Positions 32,078 through 38,522 of a stretch of 38,522 bases of DNA are shown piece by piece. Within the stretch, counting starts at the first letter, position 1. Every line of letters begins with the position of its first letter. Under the pieces are notes generated by a model, which was given only the letters and a program-made list of their open reading frames with translations, had not been told where the DNA came from and did not search any database. Made by a program: the position numbers and the translations under genes. The stretch is from positions 1-38,522 of the IMG/VR virus record IMGVR_UViG_3300048029_000152; one strand, written 5' to 3'. This DNA is from a virus.

Positions 32078-32440
32078 ATGTTTCACAATGTTGAGCGTGA
32101 AACCTACCGGTATGTCCAAAGGAGAGAGGACAATAACAAAGGCAGGCAGCGCAAATACCTAGAGCTAATGTGTGAGTACAACCAGCTAGAACCTCACGAG
32201 GCACACGACATCAGAGAACTAGCAACCCATGAGAAAGCACCAAATGATGCGGTGTTTAGGACAGGGGGCAATATTAACGGCAAATGGTCACCTGGTCGGT
32301 GGATTTGCATGTGGGAGCTATCCCCTGTCAACGACTTTGTAATTTGGTCACACAAAAGAATAATCGAGGAGAGCAAAGATTATGAACAACGTAAATCTAT
32401 TAGAGCAAAACAAGGAACGAGAAAACTGGCAGCAATCTAA
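32078..32440 (+). CDS. Unknown protein between helicase and DNA polymerase (120 aa)
   Basis: I do not recognise this gene. It encodes 120 residues, basic and without membrane segments: HNVERETYRYVQRREDNNKGRQRKYLELMCEYNQLEP, then ELATHEKAPNDAVFRTGG, a Trp-containing block KWSPGRWICMWELSPVNDFVIWSHKRI and a Lys/Arg-rich end. AGGAGA lies before the ATG. It overlaps the DNA polymerase start by 59 bp. Position in the replication operon suggests a replication or host-takeover accessory. Confidence 0.6.
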   Translation: MFHNVERETYRYVQRREDNNKGRQRKYLELMCEYNQLEPHEAHDIRELATHEKAPNDAVFRTGGNINGKWSPGRWICMWELSPVNDFVIWSHKRIIEESKDYEQRKSIRAKQGTRKLAAI

Positions 32441-34208
32441 TTTATTCCAGCGTATCGTATTCGACATAGAAACTAACGGTTTAGATCCAGACGTTATCCA
32501 TTGCATGGTCATAAAGTGTCTGGACAGCCATAGAATTAAGAAATTTACACAAGAAAACATGCAGGTAGGTTTGGATTACTTATCTGCAGCTAGAAATATT
32601 ATTGGGCACAACATAATAGCCTACGATATTCCCAGTCTCCAAAAAGTCTACCCGGGCTTCCATGTGGAGCCATCAGCAACCGTGGACACGCTAGTGCTCT
32701 CCCGGCTAATCCATGCTGACCTGATGCAAGAAGATTATGAGCAGCGATTCAGTAGCAGTTTGAACCTCCCAAAAAAGCTAATGGGTTCGCACTCGCTTGG
32801 TGCCTGGGGCATCAGGTTAAATCTTCATAAGGGTGACTATGATGGGGGCTGGGATACTTTCAGCCAAGAAATGTTAGATTATTGTGAGCAAGATGTATTC
32901 GTAAACGAGGCGTTGTACGCTAAGTTTAATGGTAATGAGAAGAATAACTTTTATCATGCGTCTCGTTCCTTTGCTAACAAGCTTGCATGGGTTTGCAATA
33001 GAGTAGGTAAGTTTGGTTGGTATTTTGATAAACCAGCTTCTTACAAGCTATATGGTGAGCTTGCTTACGAGCGATCAGAACTAGAGATTGAGCTGCATAG
33101 TTTATTTCCTAACTGGAATGTCGAGGAAATATTTATACCCAAAGTAAACAACAGCAAGCTGGGTTACGTGAAGGGTGAGCCTTTTATTAAAGTCAAAGAG
33201 GTACAGTTTAATCCTAACAGTAGAAGACACATCGAGCACTGCCTTCGATCTAAGTATGATTGGCAGCCTAAGTTATTAACGGCTGGTGGTCATGCACAGA
33301 TAGATGAATCTGTCCTGGACGAGCTACCATATCCAGAAGCAAAAAAGCTAGCTAAATTCTTTATGCTGCAGAAAAGACTTGGTCAGCTGGCTGAGGGTAA
33401 GCAAGCTTGGATCAATCTCGTTGGTGCTGATAGCAAGCTGCATCACACAATTATACCCCAAGGTACTGTAACGCACAGAGCTGCACATCGTAGCCCCAAC
33501 TTAGCCCAGGTACCTGCTACCCGGCTGCCATGGGGCAAGAAATGCCGAAAGTTGTTTACTGTACGTGATGGTTATAGGTTGCTAGGTGCCGATTTATCTG
33601 GGTTAGAACTTCGTTGCCTAGCACACTATTTGGATGACCCAGAGTACACTCAAGAGCTGCTGGAAGGCGATATACATACCGCCAACATGAAGGCTGCAGG
33701 TCTTAAAACTAGAGACCAGGCAAAGACCTTTATATATGCGTTTCTGTATGGAGCTGGGGCTGCAAAGATTGGTGAAGTTGCTGATGGTGGAGCTGCAGAA
33801 GGTAAGCAGCTGCTCGATAGGTTCAATGAGAACATGCCAGGCATTAGACGGTTACGTAAAGCAGTAGAAGAGGCTGCAGAGCGTGGCTTTTTGTATGGGC
33901 TAGATGGCAGGCAGATAAAGATAAGAGCCAAGCACAAAGCCCTCAACACGCTTTTACAAGGGGCTGGAGCCACTATCTGTGGCACCTGGTTAATCAAGAT
34001 ACAAGAAGAGTTAGACAATCAGCAGCTGGACGCAAACATCTGTGCCTGGGTGCACGATGAAGTGCAGATAGAGGTCAGAGAAAAGGATATAGAACATGTC
34101 GGTAATATCGTTCGAGAATGCGCGAAAGCAGCTGGAGAATCGTGGCTCATTAAAATCCCAATCGCTGCAGAATACACAAGCGGAAAAACCTGGGCAGACA
34201 CTCATTGA
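32382..34208 (+). CDS. DNA polymerase, family A with 3'-5' exonuclease, T7 type (608 aa)
   Basis: The replicative polymerase. The exonuclease domain shows VFDIETNGL (Asp28, Glu30), IIGHNIIAYDIPSL and YCEQDVFVNEALY. The polymerase domain shows AHRSPNLAQVPA, motif A LGADLSGLELRCLA (Asp404), motif B RDQAKTFIYAFLYGAG and motif C CAWVHDEVQIEV (Asp559). Length 608 against 704 in T7; the difference is in the central region, where the T7 thioredoxin-binding loop sits, so processivity may not use thioredoxin in the same way. Start at 32382 has AGGAGAGC nearby and leaves about 24 residues before the exonuclease domain. Confidence 0.96.
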   Translation: MNNVNLLEQNKERENWQQSNLFQRIVFDIETNGLDPDVIHCMVIKCLDSHRIKKFTQENMQVGLDYLSAARNIIGHNIIAYDIPSLQKVYPGFHVEPSATVDTLVLSRLIHADLMQEDYEQRFSSSLNLPKKLMGSHSLGAWGIRLNLHKGDYDGGWDTFSQEMLDYCEQDVFVNEALYAKFNGNEKNNFYHASRSFANKLAWVCNRVGKFGWYFDKPASYKLYGELAYERSELEIELHSLFPNWNVEEIFIPKVNNSKLGYVKGEPFIKVKEVQFNPNSRRHIEHCLRSKYDWQPKLLTAGGHAQIDESVLDELPYPEAKKLAKFFMLQKRLGQLAEGKQAWINLVGADSKLHHTIIPQGTVTHRAAHRSPNLAQVPATRLPWGKKCRKLFTVRDGYRLLGADLSGLELRCLAHYLDDPEYTQELLEGDIHTANMKAAGLKTRDQAKTFIYAFLYGAGAAKIGEVADGGAAEGKQLLDRFNENMPGIRRLRKAVEEAAERGFLYGLDGRQIKIRAKHKALNTLLQGAGATICGTWLIKIQEELDNQQLDANICAWVHDEVQIEVREKDIEHVGNIVRECAKAAGESWLIKIPIAAEYTSGKTWADTH

Positions 34209-34470
34209 CGAAGAGCTGGACAGAATAGCAGAAAACACCGGCAGAATGTTCAACGTCATACTTAAGGCACTAGAGAAAGGCTTTAAGTGCAAAGGACAGT
34301 TCGCAAGGGAAAATGCAATCTTTGTAGCAGCTGCTGCCCAGATTGGAACAATCACAACACAATTTGATGACACAAACTTTGGTGACACCTGGTGGTGTAC
34401 AGAGGATGGTCTCGATTGGCTTAAGGAGATGACAGAATATGCAGAAGAATACTTTAAAGATTCTGATTGA
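34096..34470 (+). CDS. Unknown protein overlapping DNA polymerase (124 aa)
   Basis: A 124-residue ORF starting 113 bp before the polymerase stop, with AAGGAT upstream of the ATG. The first 35 residues, encoded in the overlap, look low in structure (SVISFENARKQLENRGSLKSQSLQ). The rest, outside the overlap, looks like a folded domain: LIDEELDRIAENTGRMFNVILKALEKGFKC, then ENAIFVAAAAQIGTITTQFDDTNFGDTWWCTEDGLDWLKEMTEY. I do not recognise the family. It is followed by the exonuclease gene with a 32-bp overlap. The start could lie further downstream. Confidence 0.6.
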   Translation: MSVISFENARKQLENRGSLKSQSLQNTQAEKPGQTLIDEELDRIAENTGRMFNVILKALEKGFKCKGQFARENAIFVAAAAQIGTITTQFDDTNFGDTWWCTEDGLDWLKEMTEYAEEYFKDSD

Positions 34471-35185
34471 TGCAGACATATATGCATATCGAAGCTGCTC
34501 TGCAGCGGAAGAAGAGACAGACTGGGGCGATGATATATGGTCACTAAGTACTGACCTTAAAGTTGCAAAAGATATATTTGCACACGAGATCGATAAGTGC
34601 ATAGAAACACTTGGCAGCAGTGACGTACTGTTGTGCTTTACTAGCGGCACAAACTTCCGCAAGACAATCAACCACACATATAAATCAGGCCGTAAGAAAA
34701 CACGTAAACCTGTAGGCTATGTAGCTTTGATAGACTGGTGTAAAGAACAGTACAACACGTTCAGCAAGCCAGGTCTCGAGGCAGATGATTGCCTTGGTAT
34801 TTTAGCTACAAATCCTGGCAATGTAGGCAAGTGTATAATCGTCAGTGACGATAAAGACCTAAAAACAATCCCAGGCAAGCTATACAGACCTACCCAGGAT
34901 GAGCGTCTTGAGGTGTCTGAAAAGGATGCTGACAAGTGGTTTTATACTCAATGTCTGACTGGCGATAGCACTGACGGCTATCCGGGCTGCCCTGGCATAG
35001 GCACAGTTAAAGCAGATAAGCTGCTAGCTGGTAGGCCAGCCTGGAGTGTAGTCGAGCAGGCTTTCATTAAGGCAGGTAAGACTAAAGACGATGCACTTAT
35101 GCAAGCTCGTATGGCTCGTATTCTCAGGCACTCTGACTGGGACGCAGACAAGCAGCAGCCAATACTATGGAGACCTGCCGCATGA
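34439..35185 (+). CDS. 5'-3' exonuclease, T7 gp6 / FEN-like (248 aa)
   Basis: Contains the acidic metal-binding motifs of the 5' nuclease family: ILIDADIYAY near the N-terminus, KPGLEADDCLGILA, VSDDKDLKTIPG and GDSTDGYPGCPGIGTVKADKLL (the last is the helix-hairpin-helix DNA-binding segment). It removes primers and degrades host DNA in T7-like phages, and supplies 3' single strands for recombination. Length 248 compares with 300 in T7 gp6. AAGGAG lies about 10 bp before the ATG. Its stop overlaps the next start (ATGA at 35182-35185). Confidence 0.92.
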   Translation: MQKNTLKILIDADIYAYRSCSAAEEETDWGDDIWSLSTDLKVAKDIFAHEIDKCIETLGSSDVLLCFTSGTNFRKTINHTYKSGRKKTRKPVGYVALIDWCKEQYNTFSKPGLEADDCLGILATNPGNVGKCIIVSDDKDLKTIPGKLYRPTQDERLEVSEKDADKWFYTQCLTGDSTDGYPGCPGIGTVKADKLLAGRPAWSVVEQAFIKAGKTKDDALMQARMARILRHSDWDADKQQPILWRPAA

Positions 35186-35481
35186 AACATGAAGAGTACA
35201 TGAAAGAGCTAGCCAAGCAAGCTAACAAACAGTCCGACAATGTAGTTGTCCGTCCGTCACATTATGAGCGATGGGAAGCGATAGAGCCTATCTGTTTCAT
35301 CATGCTTAACCACGTAGAGTTTTGGCGTGGCAACGTAGTCAAATACGTGATGAGAGCCGGTGCCAAAGACTATGACGGCATGAATGCAAAAGACAGTGAA
35401 ATACAGGATCTGCAGAAAGCCATGCGCTACTGCCAGATGCGAATTAATCAAATTGAAGGGAAACAACCAAATGCTGAGTAA
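35182..35481 (+). CDS. DUF3310-family protein (99 aa)
   Basis: The block VRPSHYERWEAIEPICFIMLNHVEFWRGNVVKYVMRAGAKDYDGM, then EIQDLQKAMRYCQMRI, is the DUF3310 pattern ('HY....iEpi.fi......f..GNviKYv.Ra..K.. ..DL.KA..Yl...i'). These proteins are common in phage replication modules and sometimes labelled nucleotide kinase, without real evidence. I choose ATG 35182, which overlaps the exonuclease TGA and has GGAG upstream, over ATG 35167. It precedes ribonucleotide reductase, so a link to nucleotide metabolism is possible but not shown. Confidence 0.85.
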   Translation: MKHEEYMKELAKQANKQSDNVVVRPSHYERWEAIEPICFIMLNHVEFWRGNVVKYVMRAGAKDYDGMNAKDSEIQDLQKAMRYCQMRINQIEGKQPNAE

Positions 35482-37411
35482 CCACCTACCAACCGACTAT
35501 CAGTCATTCATACACAAGTCACGCTATGCAAGGTGGTTAGACAATGAAGGCCGGAGAGAGACCTGGGCAGAGACAGTAGCCAGATACTTCGACTACATGA
35601 CTGCACATCTCAAAGACAAGCATGACTTCCATGTGTTCAAAGAGCAGCGCGAAGAACTGGAAGAGGCTGTACTAAACCTGGACATAATGCCTAGCATGAG
35701 GGCTGTTATGACGGCTGGAGCAGCCTTAGACCGCAATCATGTAGCAGCATATAATTGCAGCTATATACCTATAGATGACCCTCGTGCCTTCGATGAGCTG
35801 CTATACGTGCTCATGTGTGGCACTGGTGTTGGGTTCAGCGTTGAGCGTAACAATGTAGATGAGCTGCCTATCGTGCCTAGCATGATGGAAAACGATTACG
35901 GGATAATACTTGTTCAAGACAGTAAAGAAGGCTGGGCTTTTGCTTACCGGGAACTGTTGTATTATTTATATCAAGGGCTAGTGCCCTCTTGGGATTTAAG
36001 CTTGGTAAGACCAGCTGGTGCCAGGCTAAAGACCTTTGGCGGTAGAGCATCCGGAGCTAAACCATTAGATGACCTATTTAAGTTTACTGTTGATACATTC
36101 TTGAAGGCTGCAGGCAGACGTTTGTATCCTATCGAGGTGCATGATATCTGCTGCAAGATTGGCGAAGTAGTGGTCGTTGGCGGTGTAAGGCGTTCAGCTC
36201 TTATCTCTCTGTCTAATCTCAATGACGACCAGATGCGACATGCTAAAGTGGGTGATTGGTGGAACACTGCAACCCAGCGCAGCATGGCAAACAACAGTGC
36301 CACATATAAACATAAGCCTGACATGGAGACGTTCTTACGTGAATGGGTTGCTCTGGTTGAATCTAAGTCCGGTGAGCGTGGCATGTTTAACCGCGAGGCA
36401 GCCAAGCTTAAAGCAGCTGAGAATGGCAGAAGAGAATCTGGATATGACTTTGGCACAAACCCATGCAGCGAGATAATCTTAAGACCCTACCAGTTCTGTA
36501 ACCTGACTGAGGTAGTAGTACGCAGCAGCGACAGCATACAAGACCTTAAGCGCAAGGTACGCCTGGCAACTACACTAGGCACCTGGCAGTCAACACTGAC
36601 AGACTTCAAGTACCTACGCAGCGTATGGAAGCATAACACTGAAGCAGAGAGACTGCTTGGTGTATCTCTCACCGGTATCATGGACAATGAGATACTGTCC
36701 GGGCGTTCTGTTACTTACGGTAAGAACATCGAGGGCATCCTGACTGAGCTGAAAGATGCAGCTGTAGATGTTAATGCAGTACTGGCAGATGCTATTGGTA
36801 TTCCCCGGTCAGCTGCTATCACATGTATCAAACCAAGTGGTACTGTAAGCCAGCTGGTTAACTCAGCTAGCGGCATACATGCAAGGCACAGCCAATACTA
36901 TATACGTACAGTCAGAGGCGACAACAAAGACCCACTAACGATGTTCCTAAAAGACCAAGGCATACCAGCAGAGCCTGATGTAATGAAGCCAGACAACGTG
37001 ACGGTCTTTAGCTTCCCTATCAAGAGCGATGGCAACTGCGTAACTCGTAACGACATGACTGCCCTTGAACAGTTGGACATGTGGATGCTGTATGCCAAGC
37101 ATTGGTGTGAGCATAAGCCCTCAGTAACTATCAGTGTACGTGATAGTGAGTGGCTAGCTGTTGGCAGCTGGGTGTGGGATAACTTCGACATGTGCAGTGG
37201 CATCAGCTTCCTGCCTCACAGTGAGCACACCTATCAGCAAGCACCATACCAGGAGTGCGATGTAACCATGTACAATGAGATGCTAGAGACAATGCCACCG
37301 TCTATCAACTGGGCAAGCTTGCAAGCATACGAACAAGACGACAACACAACTGGTAGCCAGGAGTTATCATGTGCTGCTGGTGTGTGTGAGGTGGTAGACA
37401 TTGCATCTTAA
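35471..37411 (+). CDS. nrdJ: Class II (B12-dependent) ribonucleotide reductase (646 aa)
   Basis: Makes deoxynucleotides for phage DNA synthesis. Start at ATG 35471 (MLSNHLPTDYQSFIHKSRYARW), with AAGGGAAA upstream. Cys96 (YNCSY) and the radical Cys332 in NPCSEI, with Asn330 and Glu334, form the active site; GGVRRSALISLSN and CIKPSGTVSQLVNSASGIHARHSQYY are further class II signatures. The C-terminal redox pair is Cys634/Cys639 (CAAGVC). No class I small subunit or class III glycyl-radical tail is present, and the length fits monomeric NrdJ/RTPR enzymes. It would need cobalamin from the host. Similar reductases occur in marine podoviruses such as roseophages. It ends the replication block. Confidence 0.94.
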   Translation: MLSNHLPTDYQSFIHKSRYARWLDNEGRRETWAETVARYFDYMTAHLKDKHDFHVFKEQREELEEAVLNLDIMPSMRAVMTAGAALDRNHVAAYNCSYIPIDDPRAFDELLYVLMCGTGVGFSVERNNVDELPIVPSMMENDYGIILVQDSKEGWAFAYRELLYYLYQGLVPSWDLSLVRPAGARLKTFGGRASGAKPLDDLFKFTVDTFLKAAGRRLYPIEVHDICCKIGEVVVVGGVRRSALISLSNLNDDQMRHAKVGDWWNTATQRSMANNSATYKHKPDMETFLREWVALVESKSGERGMFNREAAKLKAAENGRRESGYDFGTNPCSEIILRPYQFCNLTEVVVRSSDSIQDLKRKVRLATTLGTWQSTLTDFKYLRSVWKHNTEAERLLGVSLTGIMDNEILSGRSVTYGKNIEGILTELKDAAVDVNAVLADAIGIPRSAAITCIKPSGTVSQLVNSASGIHARHSQYYIRTVRGDNKDPLTMFLKDQGIPAEPDVMKPDNVTVFSFPIKSDGNCVTRNDMTALEQLDMWMLYAKHWCEHKPSVTISVRDSEWLAVGSWVWDNFDMCSGISFLPHSEHTYQQAPYQECDVTMYNEMLETMPPSINWASLQAYEQDDNTTGSQELSCAAGVCEVVDIAS

Positions 37412-37607
37412 GGTCAAATACATCAAGTCAGGCCAGGGCTTAGACCCTGGCTGGCATGAGCTGCCCTTAATGGGGCACCATGGAGCCAGTGGTCATGCTA
37501 TAGCAGTACATAAGATAGATGGTGAGACACACGAGATGCCAGTCAAAAGTGAAGGCTATCCTCGTGTATCTCATAATTACTTATGTTACCCCATAAGAGA
37601 AACTTAA
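37401..37607 (+). CDS. Small unknown protein after the reductase (68 aa)
   Basis: A 68-residue ORF beginning with TTG at 37401, inside the last codons of the reductase, after a GAGGTGG ribosome binding site six bases upstream. It reads HLKVKYIKSGQGLDPGWHELPLMGHHGASGHAIAVHK, then IDGETHEMPVKSEGYPRVSHNY. The composition is protein-like, with Gly/His-rich turns. The last ten codons overlap promoter copy 5. Without an ATG start and without a recognised family I treat it as probable only. Confidence 0.5.
   Translation: MHLKVKYIKSGQGLDPGWHELPLMGHHGASGHAIAVHKIDGETHEMPVKSEGYPRVSHNYLCYPIRET
37579..37594 (+). promoter_or_regulatory. Putative phage RNA polymerase promoter, copy 5
   Basis: ACTTATGTTACCCCAT, identical to copies 2 and 3, at the end of the replication block and overlapping the small ORF at 37401. 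It is followed by AAGAGAAAC. It would drive the methyltransferase and, across the circular junction, the fibre, ejection and head genes through to the coat gene. Confidence 0.65.
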
Positions 37608-37690
37608 GTTATCAATGGTCAATACCACAGATAACTAACAGCTCCAACAGATACATAAGCCTAATGATTGGTCAGCATCAGTCAGCAATG

Positions 37691-37730
37691 AGTTACTATG
37701 AGTGACTATGAGTGACTATGAGTTCATAGG
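37691..37730 (+). repeat. Four 10-bp direct repeats, AGTGACTATG type
   Basis: AGTTACTATG, AGTGACTATG, AGTGACTATG and the diverged AGTTCATAGG lie end to end. A period of ten bases places each copy on the same face of the helix, as in iteron or cooperative operator arrays. The units carry stop codons (TGA) and are not part of a gene. Confidence 0.75.
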
Positions 37731-37956
37731 TGTCTTAGGTTCCGATTTGTATTCAAAAGAAAACACCTGATCCAATCAATGATCAGACTAATGTCCTAAT
37801 GTCAATCAGATGTGTGTCTGTTTGATTTGCTGATGATGTATCAGCTGCCATAAGTACGTAACGATTACAGTTAGTTAGCATGTTGTGCTGCTGCAGCTGG
37901 TACCATCTCCCAAGATTCTGACCCCCATGGGTTAATTCTGATGTCGATTTCAAAAA

Positions 37957-37990
37957 GACGACAAAAGGGTTGCTTGTTGTTGTTGTCGTC
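37957..37990 (+). other. Hairpin upstream of the methyltransferase
   Basis: GACGACAA (37957-37964) pairs perfectly with TTGTCGTC (37983-37990) across an 18-base loop containing GTT/TTG repeats. It lies 25 bp before the ATG at 38016. No T-run follows directly, so a terminator is unlikely; it may affect translation or stability. Confidence 0.5.
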
Positions 37991-38015
37991 AGGCCTTTTC
38001 AATGAGAGTGACCAA

Positions 38016-38522
38016 ATGCCACAAAAGACACAAAAGACACAAAAGACACCCATAGACCAAAAGACCCCCGGGGTAGGACAGTACGTATCCCTAATCCAAC
38101 AGTTATCCAGAGACCCGGCAGCTGACGAGTGTTACACCCCCAGTGCCCAGGTACTCCCACTGCTCCAGTACCTAGACCCAGGTCTCACGTACTATGAGGC
38201 CACTAGCGGTATCAGCAGCCAGCTAATAGACGGCTTTAGATCCAATGGCTATCAAATGGTTGGCAGTGGTTCCAAAGATTTCTTTGATTGTACAGCAGCT
38301 GATGTGTATGACGGCATAGTGACCAATCCACCGTACTCACTTAAAGACGACTTCCTGGCACATTGTTATGCATTGGGTAAACCATTTGCACTGTTTCTGC
38401 CGGTCGCTAGTTTCCAGGGTTCCAGGAGAGGCAGTATGTTCATGAAGCATGGCATATCGGCTCTTGTGTACAACAACAGGGTAGACTTTACCGGCAAGGG
38501 GTCTCCACCATTTGGCAACGCC
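38016..38522 (+). CDS. Phage DNA adenine methyltransferase, 5' part (continues at 1-260)
   Basis: The start at ATG 38016 opens with an unusual Lys-Thr-Gln repeat (PQKTQKTQKTPIDQKTPG), followed by the domain: DECYTPSAQVLPLLQYLDPGLTYYEATSGISSQLIDGF and VYDGIVTNPPYSLKDDFLAHC. NPPY (residues 104-107) is the catalytic motif IV of N6-adenine and related amino-methyltransferases. The SAM-binding motif I is weak: YYEATSGIS stands where EP(T/S)AGxG is usual, so activity is likely but not certain. Codons here run on into base 1 across the circular junction, giving 191 residues in all. No good Shine-Dalgarno sequence is seen near the ATG. It is the first gene after the repeat-rich region. Confidence 0.8.
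   Translation, partial: MPQKTQKTQKTPIDQKTPGVGQYVSLIQQLSRDPAADECYTPSAQVLPLLQYLDPGLTYYEATSGISSQLIDGFRSNGYQMVGSGSKDFFDCTAADVYDGIVTNPPYSLKDDFLAHCYALGKPFALFLPVASFQGSRRGSMFMKHGISALVYNNRVDFTGKGSPPFGNA
38332..38522. repeat. Terminal redundancy, right copy (matches 1-191)
   Basis: Right-hand copy of the 191-bp overlap, with G at 38459 and 38468 where the left copy has T. Both changes are silent in the methyltransferase frame. Confidence 0.9.

Larger units (their letters stand above)
37608..38015. other. Repeat-rich non-coding region, possible control or replication region
   Basis: About 410 bp without a convincing gene on either strand, the longest such gap in the genome. It holds a 10-bp tandem repeat (37691-37730), an inverted repeat CTGATC/GATCAG (37767-37772, 37781-37786), a tandem pair CTAATGTC (37788-37803) and a hairpin with 8-bp arms GACGACAA/TTGTCGTC (37957-37964, 37983-37990). 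It follows promoter copy 5, so it would form a long untranslated leader for the methyltransferase. Dense short repeats suggest protein binding; an origin of replication or operator region is possible. Confidence 0.6.

Noticed and set aside
37871-38053. 60-residue minus-strand ORF in the repeat-rich gap
   Set aside because: Its start VFCVFC is simply the antisense of the KTQ repeat of the methyltransferase; no ribosome site or family likeness.

Overview
The window is essentially one complete genome of a tailed bacteriophage with podovirus features. Bases 38332-38522 repeat bases 1-191 with only two mismatches, so the sequence closes into a circle of about 38,331 bp. One methyltransferase gene runs across the junction. 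Every convincing gene lies on the + strand, genes are tightly packed (many TAATG or ATGA overlaps) and the base composition looks mid-40s % GC by eye. The replication genes are of the T7 type: single-subunit RNA polymerase, gp2.5-like SSB, endonuclease I, gp4-like primase-helicase, family A DNA polymerase and gp6-like exonuclease. They are joined to a class II (B12-dependent) ribonucleotide reductase, a P22-like head and tail gene order (terminase, portal, scaffold, coat, adaptor) and a tyrosine integrase beside a partial tRNA-Arg gene. This combination recalls marine podoviruses of Alphaproteobacteria (pelagiphage, cobavirus and HMO-2011-like groups). That placement is an inference; nothing in the window names the host.

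Layout. 38016-260 (across the junction): adenine methyltransferase. 267-3110: fibre-like protein, tail nozzle/stabilisation protein and a small virion protein. 3131-10730: three ejection-type internal virion proteins, one with a transglycosylase domain and one a 1648-residue polyvalent protein with a zinc metallopeptidase motif. 10730-17204: small and large terminase, portal, two small proteins, scaffold, major coat protein. 17298-22191: small structural proteins, three tiny basic proteins, head-tail adaptor and a 1146-residue collagen-like tail fibre. 22188-24764: tail chaperone-like genes and a lysis cassette (several small membrane proteins, lysozyme, holin). 24775-26622: attP-like tRNA segment, small unknown gene, integrase and a winged-helix protein. 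26766-37607: RNA polymerase, replication genes, ribonucleotide reductase and a small unknown gene. 37608-38015: a repeat-rich non-coding stretch before the methyltransferase.

The strongest undeclared signal is a 16-bp motif, ACTTATGTTACCCCAT or a one-base variant. It occurs five times, always on the + strand and always at the edge of a gene block: 17270, 24775, 26718, 29251 and 37579. With a T7-type RNA polymerase in the genome, the simplest reading is that these are its promoters. They would divide the circle into structural, tail/lysis, lysogeny, polymerase and replication transcription units. A strong intrinsic terminator (26647-26673) and a plausible sigma70-type promoter (26682-26710) sit just before the polymerase gene, which would let host polymerase start the programme. 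The integrase, attP-like site and winged-helix gene suggest the phage can lysogenise by integrating at the 3' end of a host tRNA-Arg(UCU) gene.
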